From positions 4,013 through 68,012 of the forward strand of contig CBFHWU010000011.1 in the NCBI GenBank assembly GCA_965659665.1: a DNA stretch of 64,000 nt, given 5' to 3'. This DNA is from CBFHWU01 sp965659665. Lineage in GTDB: Bacteria; Bacteroidota; Bacteroidia; Flavobacteriales; Flavobacteriaceae. Positions 28,587 through 38,126 of the stretch are shown here, one piece after another. The position numbers were made by a program, and so were the translations under genes. The stretch's first letter is position 1; every line of letters begins with the position of its first letter. Under the pieces are notes generated by a model. That model did no database searches, was not told the origin of the DNA, and was given only the letters and a program-made list of their open reading frames with translations.

Positions 28587-29663
28587 ATGTCCTTAAATAA
28601 ATACATACGCAAAACCTTATTATTGACGGGAGTGTTCATTTTCTTTATTACGTGCAACCATGTGAGTCACGTAGACTTACACCTAAAAAAGCTACCAGAA
28701 GCTTATGTTGCGTATTATACAAGTACACCCATTGTCATAGATGGCTTGAGCCAAGAAGTAGCATGGGATAATGCTATATGGTCGAGTGAGTTTACTGATA
28801 TTGAGGGAATAAAAACACCAAAATACAACACTAAATTTAAAGCTCTTTGGGACCATGACCATATGTATGTTTTAGCCCGATTATATGATCCGCATCTTTG
28901 GGGAAATCTTCGCCAACGTGACACAATAATATTTTACAACAATGATTTTGAAATTTTTATTGACCCTGATGGAGATACTCATGATTACATGGAAATTGAA
29001 GTTAATGTACTCAACACGGTATGGGATTTGTTTTTAGATAAGCCCTATCGTAATCAGGGCAAAGCTAATTCAAATTGGAATATTCCAGGATTAAAAACAG
29101 CTGTTTCGACTTTAGGAACGATCAATAACGATGATGATGTGGATCAATATTGGGATCTTGAAATAGCCATTCCATGGAAAGATTTAAATGAAAAAAATTC
29201 GTTGTCATACATCCCGGTTAATGACCATTGGCGAATGAATTTTTCAAGAGTGCATTGGGATCACGATATCGTCAATGGCATGTATAAGAGAAAAAAAGAT
29301 AGTTTAAACAATTTTTTCCCTGAATATAATTGGGTTTGGAGTGCTCAAGATAAAATTAATATGCATCTACCCGAAAAGTGGGGATATGTATTTTTTAGTG
29401 CCATGACATCAGCAAATAAAAAGGAATTTAAATATCCCAAAGATGCCGAATTTATCCAATGGATGTACTGTCACTATCGATATTGGTTGGCTACAGAAAA
29501 TAATGAAAACGGAACATCAATTTGCCCGAAATCATATCATAAAAAAACGAATATAGAGTTGATAACGGATGAAAATGAAGGGTATTTATACTCGAAAAGC
29601 CCCATTACCAATAAACCTTACAGAATTAACGCTGAAGGAAAACTCATACCTTTATCTGATTAA
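28587..29663 (+). CDS. CBM9-like carbohydrate-binding lipoprotein
   Basis: A 358-residue exported protein with signal LLLTGVFIFFITC and probable lipidation at that cysteine. From about residue 45 it resembles the family 9 carbohydrate-binding domain: IVIDGLSQEVAWDNAIWSSEF, then TKFKALWDHDHMYVLARLYDPHLWG, DFEIFIDPDGDTHDYMEIEVN, and WRMNFSRVHW near residue 215. Such stand-alone proteins occur in Bacteroidota PULs, but their exact ligand is usually unknown. No catalytic motif is visible. It is divergent from GH92 and precedes the second FucP-like permease by 104 bp, probably in the same transcript. Confidence 0.8.
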   Translation: MSLNKYIRKTLLLTGVFIFFITCNHVSHVDLHLKKLPEAYVAYYTSTPIVIDGLSQEVAWDNAIWSSEFTDIEGIKTPKYNTKFKALWDHDHMYVLARLYDPHLWGNLRQRDTIIFYNNDFEIFIDPDGDTHDYMEIEVNVLNTVWDLFLDKPYRNQGKANSNWNIPGLKTAVSTLGTINNDDDVDQYWDLEIAIPWKDLNEKNSLSYIPVNDHWRMNFSRVHWDHDIVNGMYKRKKDSLNNFFPEYNWVWSAQDKINMHLPEKWGYVFFSAMTSANKKEFKYPKDAEFIQWMYCHYRYWLATENNENGTSICPKSYHKKTNIELITDENEGYLYSKSPITNKPYRINAEGKLIPLSD

Positions 29664-29767
29664 AACGAAAACAATTTTTTTTTATATCATCTCGTTCAGT
29701 TGCCAAAATATCAAGATGTCATTAAAATAAAAATCAATTTAATATTTTTATCAAATCAAAAAATCAA

Positions 29768-31078
29768 ATGAAAAACAACTCTTCCAACAAAACTGCTATC
29801 GCGATAATAGCGGCTTTATTTTTTATTTTTGGCTTTATAACTTGGGTTAATGGTGCGTTGATTCCTTTTATGAAAACCATTAACGAGCTCACCGAAGCAC
29901 AGTCGTATTTGGTGGCCTCGGCCTCTTATATTTCTTTTGTAATCATGGCGTTGCCTGCCTCCTATTTATTACGTAAAACAGGCTATCGATTAGGCATGTC
30001 GATAGGGTTATTCATTATGGCAGTAGGAGCACTGGTATTTATTCCTGCAGCTGAAGCTCGGACGTACTGGATGTTTCTTGGCGGTATATTCATTCAAGGA
30101 ACTGGAATGACCATTTTGCAAACAGCCGCAAACCCCTACATTACTATACTAGGACCTATTGAAAGTGGTGCTCAACGTATTGCCATCATGGGTATTGCCA
30201 ATAAGGTAGCAGGGGCATTAGGATCTCTAATTTTTGGTGCGATATTGCTCACCGGGATCGACCAAGTAAAAGACCAGCTTGAACATGTTTCTACAATCGA
30301 AAAAGCAGTACTATTGGATCAGATGGCCGACAGTGTATATGTTCCCTATGTTGTTATGGCAGCAGTGCTATTTGTTTTAGGATTACTGATGAGCAAAGCA
30401 CCACTTCCTCATGTGGAAGCAGCTACAGAAGTGAAAACAAATGAACCGACCGAAAAAAATAAAACTATTTTTCAATACCCTCATTTGTGGTTCGGAATGC
30501 TCACCCTTTTTGTCTACGTGGGGGCGGAGGTGATTGCAGGAGATACTATTATTGCATATGGAATTGCATTAGGAATTTCGGCGTCCAAAGCAAAGTTTTT
30601 TACCACTTTTACTCTCATGGCAATGGTTGCTACCTATGCTTTGGGTGTTTTTCTAATTCCAAAATATGTAAGTCAACAAAAAGCGCTTCAAATTAGTGCT
30701 GTGTTGGGGGTCATTTTTAGTATTTGTATATTGACCACTGATGGATTTACTTCGGTATTGTTTGTTGCTGCCTTAGGGATTGCAAATGCCTTGGTATGGC
30801 CAGCTGTTTGGCCGCTTACCCTTGAGGGGCTTGGCCATCATACCAAGACAGCCTCGGCATTGCTTATTATGGCTATTTCGGGAGGGGCTATTATTCCCCC
30901 TTTGTACGGAAGGATTGTCGATCAAAGCAAAGAAGAATTCATTTTAGCAGGTTTAGACAACGCTAATGCTTTGGCCTTGGCTGCTAAGGAGAGTTATTAT
31001 ATTTTGATCCCTTGCTATGTGATTATATTTGGATTTGCGATTTATTCAAAAAATAAAATAAAAACAATTCATAATTAA
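29768..31078 (+). CDS. FucP-like MFS sugar permease (second copy)
   Basis: A 436-residue inner-membrane transporter of the FucP subfamily. It shows FFIFGFITWVNGALIPFMKTINELT, the loop ILQTAANPYITILGPIESGAQRIAIMGIANKVAGALG, and ISGGAIIPPLYGRIVDQ. It is clearly distinct from the copy at 21958-23277, so the two probably take different sugars or are used at different stages. The GFITWVNGALIPFMK opening resembles proteins assigned to glucose/mannose-type uptake, but the substrate cannot be settled here. It follows the CBM9-like gene and precedes the symporter pair by 19 bp. Confidence 0.9.
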   Translation: MKNNSSNKTAIAIIAALFFIFGFITWVNGALIPFMKTINELTEAQSYLVASASYISFVIMALPASYLLRKTGYRLGMSIGLFIMAVGALVFIPAAEARTYWMFLGGIFIQGTGMTILQTAANPYITILGPIESGAQRIAIMGIANKVAGALGSLIFGAILLTGIDQVKDQLEHVSTIEKAVLLDQMADSVYVPYVVMAAVLFVLGLLMSKAPLPHVEAATEVKTNEPTEKNKTIFQYPHLWFGMLTLFVYVGAEVIAGDTIIAYGIALGISASKAKFFTTFTLMAMVATYALGVFLIPKYVSQQKALQISAVLGVIFSICILTTDGFTSVLFVAALGIANALVWPAVWPLTLEGLGHHTKTASALLIMAISGGAIIPPLYGRIVDQSKEEFILAGLDNANALALAAKESYYILIPCYVIIFGFAIYSKNKIKTIHN

Positions 31079-31097
31079 CTTTAATAACCAACAAAAC

Positions 31098-31343
31098 ATG
31101 AAAGAAAATATTTATTGGAAAAAAAATATTCAATACATCACTATACTACTCACTCTCTGGTTTGTCGTTTCATACGGCTGTGGTATTTTATTTGTAGAAA
31201 AGCTCAACACCATTCAAATCGGAGGGTTTAAACTCGGCTTTTGGTTTGCTCAACAAGGATCTATTTTTGGGTTTGTGGGAATTATCTTCACGTATATCTA
31301 TCTCATGAATCGATTGGATAAAGAACTCAAAAACAAAGAATAG
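31098..31343 (+). CDS. DUF4212 small subunit of a Na+/solute symporter
   Basis: An 81-residue protein with two transmembrane helices (about 14-35 and 43-70): TLWFVVSYGCGILFVE and GFKLGFWFAQQGSIFGFVGIIFTYIYLMN. The second is the conserved DUF4212 signature (sodium symporter small subunit). It always occurs next to a large SSS-family subunit, as here where the next gene starts at the following base. Its contribution to transport is not well defined. Confidence 0.92.
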   Translation: MKENIYWKKNIQYITILLTLWFVVSYGCGILFVEKLNTIQIGGFKLGFWFAQQGSIFGFVGIIFTYIYLMNRLDKELKNKE

Positions 31344-33005
31344 ATGGAACTACAATATTGGATTTGGATTGCTGTGGGGCTTAGTTTTTTGCTCTACATA
31401 GGCATAGCGATTTGGTCGCGAGCGGCTTCAACGAAAGAGTTTTATGTTGCTGGTGGCGGAGTACATCCTATTGCCAATGGGATGGCAACTGCTGCCGATT
31501 GGATGTCTGCAGCTTCGTTTATTTCCATGGCTGGCATCATTTCTTTTAGTGGATATGATGGTTCGGTATACCTCATGGGTTGGACGGGTGGCTATGTGTT
31601 GTTAGCGCTTCTCTTAGCACCATATCTGCGTAAATTTGGTAAATTTACCGTTCCGGATTTTATAGGAGACCGGTATTATTCGAATGCCGCTCGATTGGTT
31701 GCTGTTTTTTGTACACTTATCGTATCGTTTACTTATATCGCTGGGCAAATGCGTGGCGTAGGAGTGGTGTTTTCTAGATATTTAGAGGTGGATATTGTAA
31801 CGGGGGTACTTATCGGAATGGGAATAGTGCTGTTTTATGCTGTTTTGGGAGGAATGAAAGGAATAACCTATACGCAAGTGGCTCAATACTGTGTATTGAT
31901 TTTTGCTTTCATGGTTCCGGCAGTGTTTATTTCTTTTCTGGTGACTGGTAATGTAATTCCTCAACTCGGATTCGGTTCTAGTGACGCTGAGGGTGTATTT
32001 CTGTTGGACAAATTAGATGGCTTACACAAGGACTTGGGCTTTCATGAATACACTTCAGGAAGTAAATCTACATTTGATGTTTTTTGTATTACGATGGCTC
32101 TTATGGTGGGAACTGCAGGACTTCCGCATGTGATTGTGCGGTTCTTCACCGTAAAAAAAGTGAGTGACGCACGAAAATCTGCCGGCTGGGCACTGTTGTT
32201 TATCGCAATTTTATACACTACAGCACCTGCTATTGCAGTGTTTTCACGAACTAACCTTATCGAAACCGTGAGTAACCAACCCCATAGTCAAATGCCAGAG
32301 TGGTTTGACAAATGGGAAACTACAGGACTTTTGAATTTTTCAGACAAAAACAACGATGGATTGATCCAATATACAGCAGATGCCTCAACCAATGAGCTTG
32401 TGGTTGATGCGGATATAATGGTACTGGCCAATCCTGAAATTGCACAGCTCCCAAATTGGGTGATTGCCCTTTTGGCAGCAGGCGCTTTAGCTGCTGCACT
32501 TTCTACAGCAGCGGGACTTTTGTTAGTGATTTCATCGGCGGTTTCTCATGATTTACTAAAAAAAATTGTAATGCCTAAAATCTCTGATAAAGGAGAACTC
32601 ATTGCCGCTCGTATCGCCGCTACTGCAGCTGTTTGTTTAGCGGGCTATTTTGGGATCAATCCGCCAGGGTTTGTGGCGGCAACAGTAGCTTTAGCCTTTG
32701 GGCTGGCTGCTTCTTCCTTTTTTCCCGCTATTTTGTTGGGAATTTTTTCTAAAAGAATCAATAAAGAAGGGGTGATATGTGGAATGTTGGTCGGTATTTT
32801 GCTGATGTTATTTTATATGCTTAAATTTAAGTTTGGATGGTTTGGTGGGGGAGATCAAGCGGACTGGTGGTTTGGAATTTCACCCGAAGGATTTGGTACT
32901 TTGGCCATGATGGCTAACTTTATCGTTACCCTTTTAGTAAGTTATCAAACCCCGAAGCCCAATAAAGAAATTCAACAACTCGTTGAAAATATACGAAAAC
33001 CTTAA
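31344..33005 (+). CDS. Sodium:solute symporter large subunit (acetate-type, VC_2705 subfamily)
   Basis: A 553-residue SSS-family inner-membrane transporter with about 13 helices. Conserved elements are EFYVAGGGVHPIANGMATAADWMSAASFISMAGII, GWTGGYVLLALLLAPYLRKFGKFTVPDFIGDRYY and TAGLPHVIVRFFTVKKVSDARKSAGWALLF. The partner DUF4212 gene is directly upstream. Relatives are annotated as acetate or monocarboxylate symporters. Acetate is a likely by-product of the acetyl esterases and PIG-L deacetylase around it, but the link is inference. A terminator follows at 33054-33086. Confidence 0.9.
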   Translation: MELQYWIWIAVGLSFLLYIGIAIWSRAASTKEFYVAGGGVHPIANGMATAADWMSAASFISMAGIISFSGYDGSVYLMGWTGGYVLLALLLAPYLRKFGKFTVPDFIGDRYYSNAARLVAVFCTLIVSFTYIAGQMRGVGVVFSRYLEVDIVTGVLIGMGIVLFYAVLGGMKGITYTQVAQYCVLIFAFMVPAVFISFLVTGNVIPQLGFGSSDAEGVFLLDKLDGLHKDLGFHEYTSGSKSTFDVFCITMALMVGTAGLPHVIVRFFTVKKVSDARKSAGWALLFIAILYTTAPAIAVFSRTNLIETVSNQPHSQMPEWFDKWETTGLLNFSDKNNDGLIQYTADASTNELVVDADIMVLANPEIAQLPNWVIALLAAGALAAALSTAAGLLLVISSAVSHDLLKKIVMPKISDKGELIAARIAATAAVCLAGYFGINPPGFVAATVALAFGLAASSFFPAILLGIFSKRINKEGVICGMLVGILLMLFYMLKFKFGWFGGGDQADWWFGISPEGFGTLAMMANFIVTLLVSYQTPKPNKEIQQLVENIRKP

Positions 33006-33053
33006 CACAACTAGTGATAGAGCTCTTTTGACCAAATGGGCATTATTATCCAA

Positions 33054-33086
33054 AAAAACTCCTTTACTTAAAAGGAGTTTTTTTTT
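33054..33086 (+). terminator. Intrinsic terminator after the symporter
   Basis: A 12-bp stem AAAAACTCCTTT / AAAGGAGTTTTT with loop ACTTA is followed by T9 in total. It ends the transcript running from the CBM9-like gene or the permease. Confidence 0.9.
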
Positions 33087-33572
33087 GCCCTTACAAATCT
33101 TTTTTTCAGCTCATGGATTAGATAATGGGGACTTTTCTATAGTTAAAACAGATACCACTTGTTTAGTTGTTTTTTCTTTACATTTATTTAGTACTTATTG
33201 AAAAAATATACGCAGAATTGTCTAAGGTTATTGTAAATGCTCTCGGTACTCTTAATGCCATTTTTATGGCTTAGATTTATGGCTTAACTGCCGGGGTTCT
33301 ATTATTAAAATCCGCTGTATTAATTAAGTTATGTAGGACTCGAGTAGCTTTTGTGAAAATCATTTTTTTTGTCTTGATCTATTGTTTGATGTGTTTTTCG
33401 TCAAATCTCCAAATAACAATTGAACCCCTTTAAAAACGGTTAAAATCGACATGCTGAGCATGACAGTAGAACATTTTAAGGTTTAGACAATCGTAATTCA
33501 TAAAAAATAAACGAAAAAAAGTACGAATATCTCAATTTATTAATGTTAAAAATATTAATATATAAGTTATCA
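33087..33572. other. Intergenic region without a recognisable gene
   Basis: About 490 bases between the symporter terminator and the PUL2 promoter region. I see no coding signal. The only structure is a short inverted repeat CATGCTGAGCATG at 33450-33462 (6-bp arms around one G). The rest is AT-rich. Confidence 0.5.
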
Positions 33573-33613
33573 ACACGAAAACGTTGTAGTAGGACACGAA
33601 AACGTTTTCGTGT
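33573..33613 (+). promoter_or_regulatory. Tandem LacI-type operator upstream of PUL2 SusC
   Basis: A perfect 20-bp palindrome ACACGAAAACGTTTTCGTGT lies at 33594-33613 with the central AACGTT typical of LacI-family operators (PurR- and cre-like). A 13-base copy of its left side, ACACGAAAACGTT, starts at 33573, exactly 21 bp upstream, about two helical turns. The T7 run after the palindrome would also allow a terminator reading, but no gene upstream needs one. No LacI-family gene lies in the window. Confidence 0.6.
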
Positions 33614-33657
33614 TTTTTTATTGCACGCCTAAACTTCATTTTAATTTAATATTTAAA

Positions 33658-33665
33658 TAGATTTG
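33658..33665 (+). promoter_or_regulatory. -7 element for PUL2 SusC
   Basis: TAGATTTG fits the TAnnTTTG consensus and ends 40 nt before the SusC ATG and 44 nt after the LacI-like palindrome. The expected -33 TTG is not evident. Confidence 0.45.
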
Positions 33666-33705
33666 GTTCAGAACAAGAATTTGTTTTAATAAAAATCAAC
33701 TTAAT

Positions 33706-36700
33706 ATGAAATGTAATTTACTAGTTTTTTTCATGTTTTTTCTTGGTTTCAATGCTTTTAGCCAGAACTTAATTGGTACTGTCTCTTCAAGTGGTGAACC
33801 CTTACCGGGCGCAAATGTTATTAATTTAACAACGGGTAATGGAACACTCACTGATTTTGACGGAAATTTTGTTCTTGATAAAGTAACTGAAGGAGATGAA
33901 ATAGAGTTTAGCTACATTGGTTTTGAAAGCCAAAAATTGGTCTATAATGGACAGGCGAACTTAAGCATCTCCCTCAATGAATCTAGCGAAAAACTTGAGG
34001 AAGTAATTGTTACTGGGTATGGAACCCAGATTCAAAAAAACTTATCCAGTTCAATATCTAAAGTGAACAGTGAAGATCTTGAAAATACTGCCTTGCCTTC
34101 TTTTGAGCAAGCCATTCAAGGTCGTGCAGCTGGTGTTCAGGTAGTGAGTGGTTCGGGAATGTCTGGTTCTCCTACCAAAATCAGAATTCGAGGAACTAAT
34201 TCTGCTGTGGCGAGTTCGGAACCATTATATGTCATCGACGGAATCATTGTCGAGTCTGGTGGTTTGATGAGCAGCGATGGAAATGTGGGCTATATGGACC
34301 ATGGGGGTGGAAACTTACTCTCCAGTATTAACCCTAACGATATCGAATCGTTAGAAATCCTCAAAGACGCCGCTGCTACTGCCATCTACGGGGCCAGAGG
34401 CTCAAGCGGAGTCGTGTTGATTACAACCAAATCTGGAAAATCAGGGGAAACCCAAATAGACGTTACCCTAGATACTGGATTTTCGGAAGTCACTCGAAAG
34501 CTTGACTTTGTTAACAGCCAAGAATATGTAATGCTCGCTCAAGAAGCTTGGTATAACTCTGGCGAAGACCCTACTAAATTTTGGTCCAATAGTGGCGTCC
34601 TTGTGAATGGCTTAACTAAAGCCGAGGCGTTGAACACCAATACCGATTGGCAAGATCAAGCCCTTCGACAGGGAAAAGCCTACAGAGCCAATATCTCGGC
34701 TTCTGGAGGTAACAACAAAACAAAATTTTATATAAGTGGTAATTTACTTGATGAAGAGTCCATTTTTATTGGGAATGAATATTTAAGACTCTCTGCAAGA
34801 ACCAATTTAGACCACAAGGTCAATGATAAATTAAGAATAGGGGCTAATTTATTTTATACCCATGTTGACAATTCCCCGGTGCCAATTCAAAACGGAATAG
34901 GAAAAGCCAATAATAATTTACCCATACATCCAGTATACAATTCAGATGGCACTTATTTCAATCCCACAAGAAATGTAAGAGCAAGTATTGATATGTGGGA
35001 ATATAATTCTAAGAGCAGAACATTCCTTGCTAATTGGTATTTAAATTACAAAATAATTGATGGATTGAGCTTTAGAACTGAATACGGAATCAATTCTGTG
35101 AGTAATGATGACCATCAATACATTGATGCGATCATTGATAGTAATGGAGAGGCGAAAGCATTTACATCTCAGGGATCTAGAAACTCATGGAACCTAAAAA
35201 ATCTATTGAACTACAGAAAATCTTTTGGCAATCATCGTATTGATGTGCTAGCTGGATTAGAAGCCTCTAAAAACACGACTAAGTTTAGTAATATCACGGG
35301 AATAGGATTTCCAAATTCCACCTTGAAAACTCCGCAAGATGCTGCTACTCAAGAGGTTTTTTACGACGAAAGCACCTATAGTTTTCTTTCCTTAATAGGA
35401 CGTGTAAATTACGATTATAAAGGGAAGTATCTTTTATCGCTAACAGCTCGTAGAGACGGATCTTCACGATTCGGTAAAAACAACCGATGGGGATTATTCC
35501 CTGCGATATCATTGGGCTACAATATTAGTGAAGAACCGTATTTTGAAGGGCTTAAAAATACGGTCAACTACCTAAAGCTGAGAGCTAGTTATGGGATTAC
35601 AGGTAATGCCGAAATCGGTAACTATGCTTATGAGTCTACCTATGATCAATCTAATTACAACAACAATAATGGTATTTCTTTAGCAAATATTGGAGATGAT
35701 GAATTAGGCTGGGAAACATCAACACAAATGAACTTAGGTCTTTCTCTTGAAATGTTTGAGGGTAAAGTAAGGGCTGATATTGACTATTATGATAAGCTCA
35801 CTTCAGATATGTTATTACCGTATCCAGTAAGTATTGTTAGTGGACTTACCCAAGTTACTACCAACTTAGGTGAAATCAGCAACGAAGGAATTGAAATTAT
35901 GTTAGGGTTAACTTTAATCGATAATGATACTTTCACTTGGGATGCGGAATTTTCGTATGCTTATAATAAGAATGAGGTGGTCAGTATTGGTGACAATCCT
36001 GAAGGTATCGATATTCCTGGATTTGGTACCACATCTATTTATGTAGGCAGCCCTATCGGAATTCAAACCATTCCTATATGGGTGGGCGTTGACCCTGCTA
36101 CTGGTCAAGATATTTATCGATCTAAAGACGGAAGGGAACTACTCGCCTCCCAGGCTGCTGCAGAAGCTGGTTCTCTTAACAACTTCTTAAATGATAACCT
36201 AATGCCTTTCGGAAATCCTTTCCCTGAATTTACAGGTGGGTTTAGTAATAGATTTACATACAAAAATTGGTACCTAAGCTCCTTATTTACTTTTTCTATT
36301 GGACAAGACTTTATCGCCTCAGGAGAAAGTGTGAATTCCAAATATGCATTTAGTTCAATGAATTTAACTCCCCTAAGAAATCAATTAGGAAGGTGGAGAA
36401 ATCCTGGTGACGTTACCAATGTTGCTCGACTTACTACCGATCCAACAATATGGACAAGAACTTCAGAATATGTGTCCGATGTAGATTACTTGCGTATGAG
36501 AGATCTTACCATTGGTTATCGATTTGATATTAAATCCAACAGCTTCCTAAGAGCACTTGATATATATGCCAAGTTTACTAATTTCTTGACCATCACCAAT
36601 GCCCAGCCTTGGATGTATGATCCTGAAAACTATGTGCAAAGTGGGAATCTTAATCTAATGGACAAATGGAAACAAGTTCCGCAAGCCAAAACGGTCAACT

Positions 36701-36723
36701 TAGGTGTTAATCTTAAATTTTGA
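33706..36723 (+). CDS. SusC-like TonB-dependent outer-membrane receptor (PUL2)
   Basis: A 1005-residue SusC protein. A signal peptide ends near GFNAFSQN. A carboxypeptidase-like domain (about 22-95; NLIGTVSSSGEPLPGANVINL) is followed by the TonB-box-like LEEVIVTGYGTQIQKNLSSS. The plug contains VSGSGMSGSPTKIRIRGTNS, VIDGIIVESG and LEILKDAAATAIYGARGSSGVVLITTKSG. The barrel ends in AKTVNLGVNLKF. It belongs to a different SusC type from the PUL1 copy. It imports oligosaccharides together with the SusD that starts 5 bases later, presumably fragments of the sulfated glycan attacked by the downstream genes. Confidence 0.95.
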   Translation: MKCNLLVFFMFFLGFNAFSQNLIGTVSSSGEPLPGANVINLTTGNGTLTDFDGNFVLDKVTEGDEIEFSYIGFESQKLVYNGQANLSISLNESSEKLEEVIVTGYGTQIQKNLSSSISKVNSEDLENTALPSFEQAIQGRAAGVQVVSGSGMSGSPTKIRIRGTNSAVASSEPLYVIDGIIVESGGLMSSDGNVGYMDHGGGNLLSSINPNDIESLEILKDAAATAIYGARGSSGVVLITTKSGKSGETQIDVTLDTGFSEVTRKLDFVNSQEYVMLAQEAWYNSGEDPTKFWSNSGVLVNGLTKAEALNTNTDWQDQALRQGKAYRANISASGGNNKTKFYISGNLLDEESIFIGNEYLRLSARTNLDHKVNDKLRIGANLFYTHVDNSPVPIQNGIGKANNNLPIHPVYNSDGTYFNPTRNVRASIDMWEYNSKSRTFLANWYLNYKIIDGLSFRTEYGINSVSNDDHQYIDAIIDSNGEAKAFTSQGSRNSWNLKNLLNYRKSFGNHRIDVLAGLEASKNTTKFSNITGIGFPNSTLKTPQDAATQEVFYDESTYSFLSLIGRVNYDYKGKYLLSLTARRDGSSRFGKNNRWGLFPAISLGYNISEEPYFEGLKNTVNYLKLRASYGITGNAEIGNYAYESTYDQSNYNNNNGISLANIGDDELGWETSTQMNLGLSLEMFEGKVRADIDYYDKLTSDMLLPYPVSIVSGLTQVTTNLGEISNEGIEIMLGLTLIDNDTFTWDAEFSYAYNKNEVVSIGDNPEGIDIPGFGTTSIYVGSPIGIQTIPIWVGVDPATGQDIYRSKDGRELLASQAAAEAGSLNNFLNDNLMPFGNPFPEFTGGFSNRFTYKNWYLSSLFTFSIGQDFIASGESVNSKYAFSSMNLTPLRNQLGRWRNPGDVTNVARLTTDPTIWTRTSEYVSDVDYLRMRDLTIGYRFDIKSNSFLRALDIYAKFTNFLTITNAQPWMYDPENYVQSGNLNLMDKWKQVPQAKTVNLGVNLKF

Positions 36724-36728
36724 AAGCA

Positions 36729-38099
36729 ATGAAAAAAAATAAAATATTTACGATGAAAAAAATGATTCTTCGCATATTGGTGCTCTCCTTAGCTTTCACT
36801 TCATGTGATGACTTTCTCGAAGAAAGTCCTTCTATTGGATTATCTCAAAGTAAATTAACTGACCTCTCATCGATGAGTGCATTGATTAATGGTGCATATA
36901 GTGATATGCGTGGGTTTTATGCCTACCAACCAATGATTACGTCAGGATTTGTAAGAGATTATGTGATACGAAACTCTGCTAACTGGACCCCCTATTACAA
37001 ATGGACTACATCAGGAGTTCCTGAAATGTTTTCAAGTAATACCTACACTGAAGGATTCACAGCATTAAACAAAATTAATACAGTGCTTAATGCTAATGTA
37101 AACGAGATGTATGGAACAGATGCTGAAAAAAGTAAAATTTTAGGGGATGCCTACTTTTTAAGGGCCGCTGTTTACTTTCAGATTAATAATTATTTCACTG
37201 ATCCGTCCTCAGGCAACTCTGCCCCTTTGGTATTGACTGTACTGGGAACGAACGACAGGGTCTCTGTGGCTACCTCTACAGAAATCAAAGCTCAAATTGA
37301 AAATGACATTGAAGCAGCAAGAGAGCATTTTGAAGTTGCCAATGGCGTAACCACGCATGTGGCTGCAACTGCAATGGCGGCCAGAATTTATTTCTATCAT
37401 GAGAAATACAATTTGGCCTATGATAGAGCTAATGAAGTGATTACCTCAGGAGGGCATTCTCTAGAAGCCAATGTAGCTGATATTTATACAAAAGGATCAG
37501 GCTCTGCTGAAGCACTTTATACCATTATTACCAATAGAACTGAGGATTCTCACGGACCTCAATCCATTGGGTTTAATAACTTCCAAGCAAATAAGGATGA
37601 AGGAACTGCATCTTTAAACCCTAATAGCTTGATTGCTCAATTGAGAAATGCAGATCCGAGTGACAGTCGATTTAGCGACTTATTTACCGAAGCTGATGGT
37701 CTTGTATATGTCGACAAAAAGTACCCATCATTAGATGTAGACTTTATCGTAATAAGGTTAGCTGAAATGTATTTAACTCGAGCTGAGGCAAATATCATGA
37801 CTAACAATGCGGTTTCCGCCGATGACATAACTGATGTAAATATGGTGAAAAACAGGGCTGGTGCTACTGATCTAATTGTGGGAATGCCTAGTATCACTGA
37901 AATGCTTGAAATTATTTTTAATGAAAGATCAAAAGAATTGTGCTTCGAATATGGAGATCGCTTTCTTAACTCCAGAAGACTCGAAAAGTCTATAGTGGAT
38001 GAAAGTGGAAGTGGAAGTATTCCATTTTCTTCCTACAGCTCACTTCTTGTCTATCCGCTTCCACAATCTGAAGTTAATATTCACAATTTACAACGATAA
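36729..38099 (+). CDS. SusD/RagB-type surface glycan-binding lipoprotein (PUL2)
   Basis: A SusD lipoprotein of about 457 residues with lipobox LSLAFTSC followed by DDFLEESP, the classic SusD start. Conserved parts are KILGDAYFLRAAVYFQINNYF, the segment before the middle AARIYFYHEKYNLAYDRANEVIT, and VDFIVIRLAEMYLTRAEA with the closing IIFNERSKELCFEYGDRFLNSRRLEK. I take the ATG at 36729; an in-frame ATG at 36753 gives an equally good signal peptide, and TTG at 36720 is less likely. It pairs with the SusC directly upstream. Confidence 0.92.
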   Translation: MKKNKIFTMKKMILRILVLSLAFTSCDDFLEESPSIGLSQSKLTDLSSMSALINGAYSDMRGFYAYQPMITSGFVRDYVIRNSANWTPYYKWTTSGVPEMFSSNTYTEGFTALNKINTVLNANVNEMYGTDAEKSKILGDAYFLRAAVYFQINNYFTDPSSGNSAPLVLTVLGTNDRVSVATSTEIKAQIENDIEAAREHFEVANGVTTHVAATAMAARIYFYHEKYNLAYDRANEVITSGGHSLEANVADIYTKGSGSAEALYTIITNRTEDSHGPQSIGFNNFQANKDEGTASLNPNSLIAQLRNADPSDSRFSDLFTEADGLVYVDKKYPSLDVDFIVIRLAEMYLTRAEANIMTNNAVSADDITDVNMVKNRAGATDLIVGMPSITEMLEIIFNERSKELCFEYGDRFLNSRRLEKSIVDESGSGSIPFSSYSSLLVYPLPQSEVNIHNLQR

Positions 38100-38126
38100 C
38101 CTAAAAAAAACTTTAATTTAAATTTT

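Noticed and set aside
33594..33620. Palindrome plus T run before PUL2 SusC as a terminator
   Set aside because: The stem has no natural loop, the symporter already has a strong terminator 500 bases upstream, and the 21-bp spaced partial copy favours an operator.
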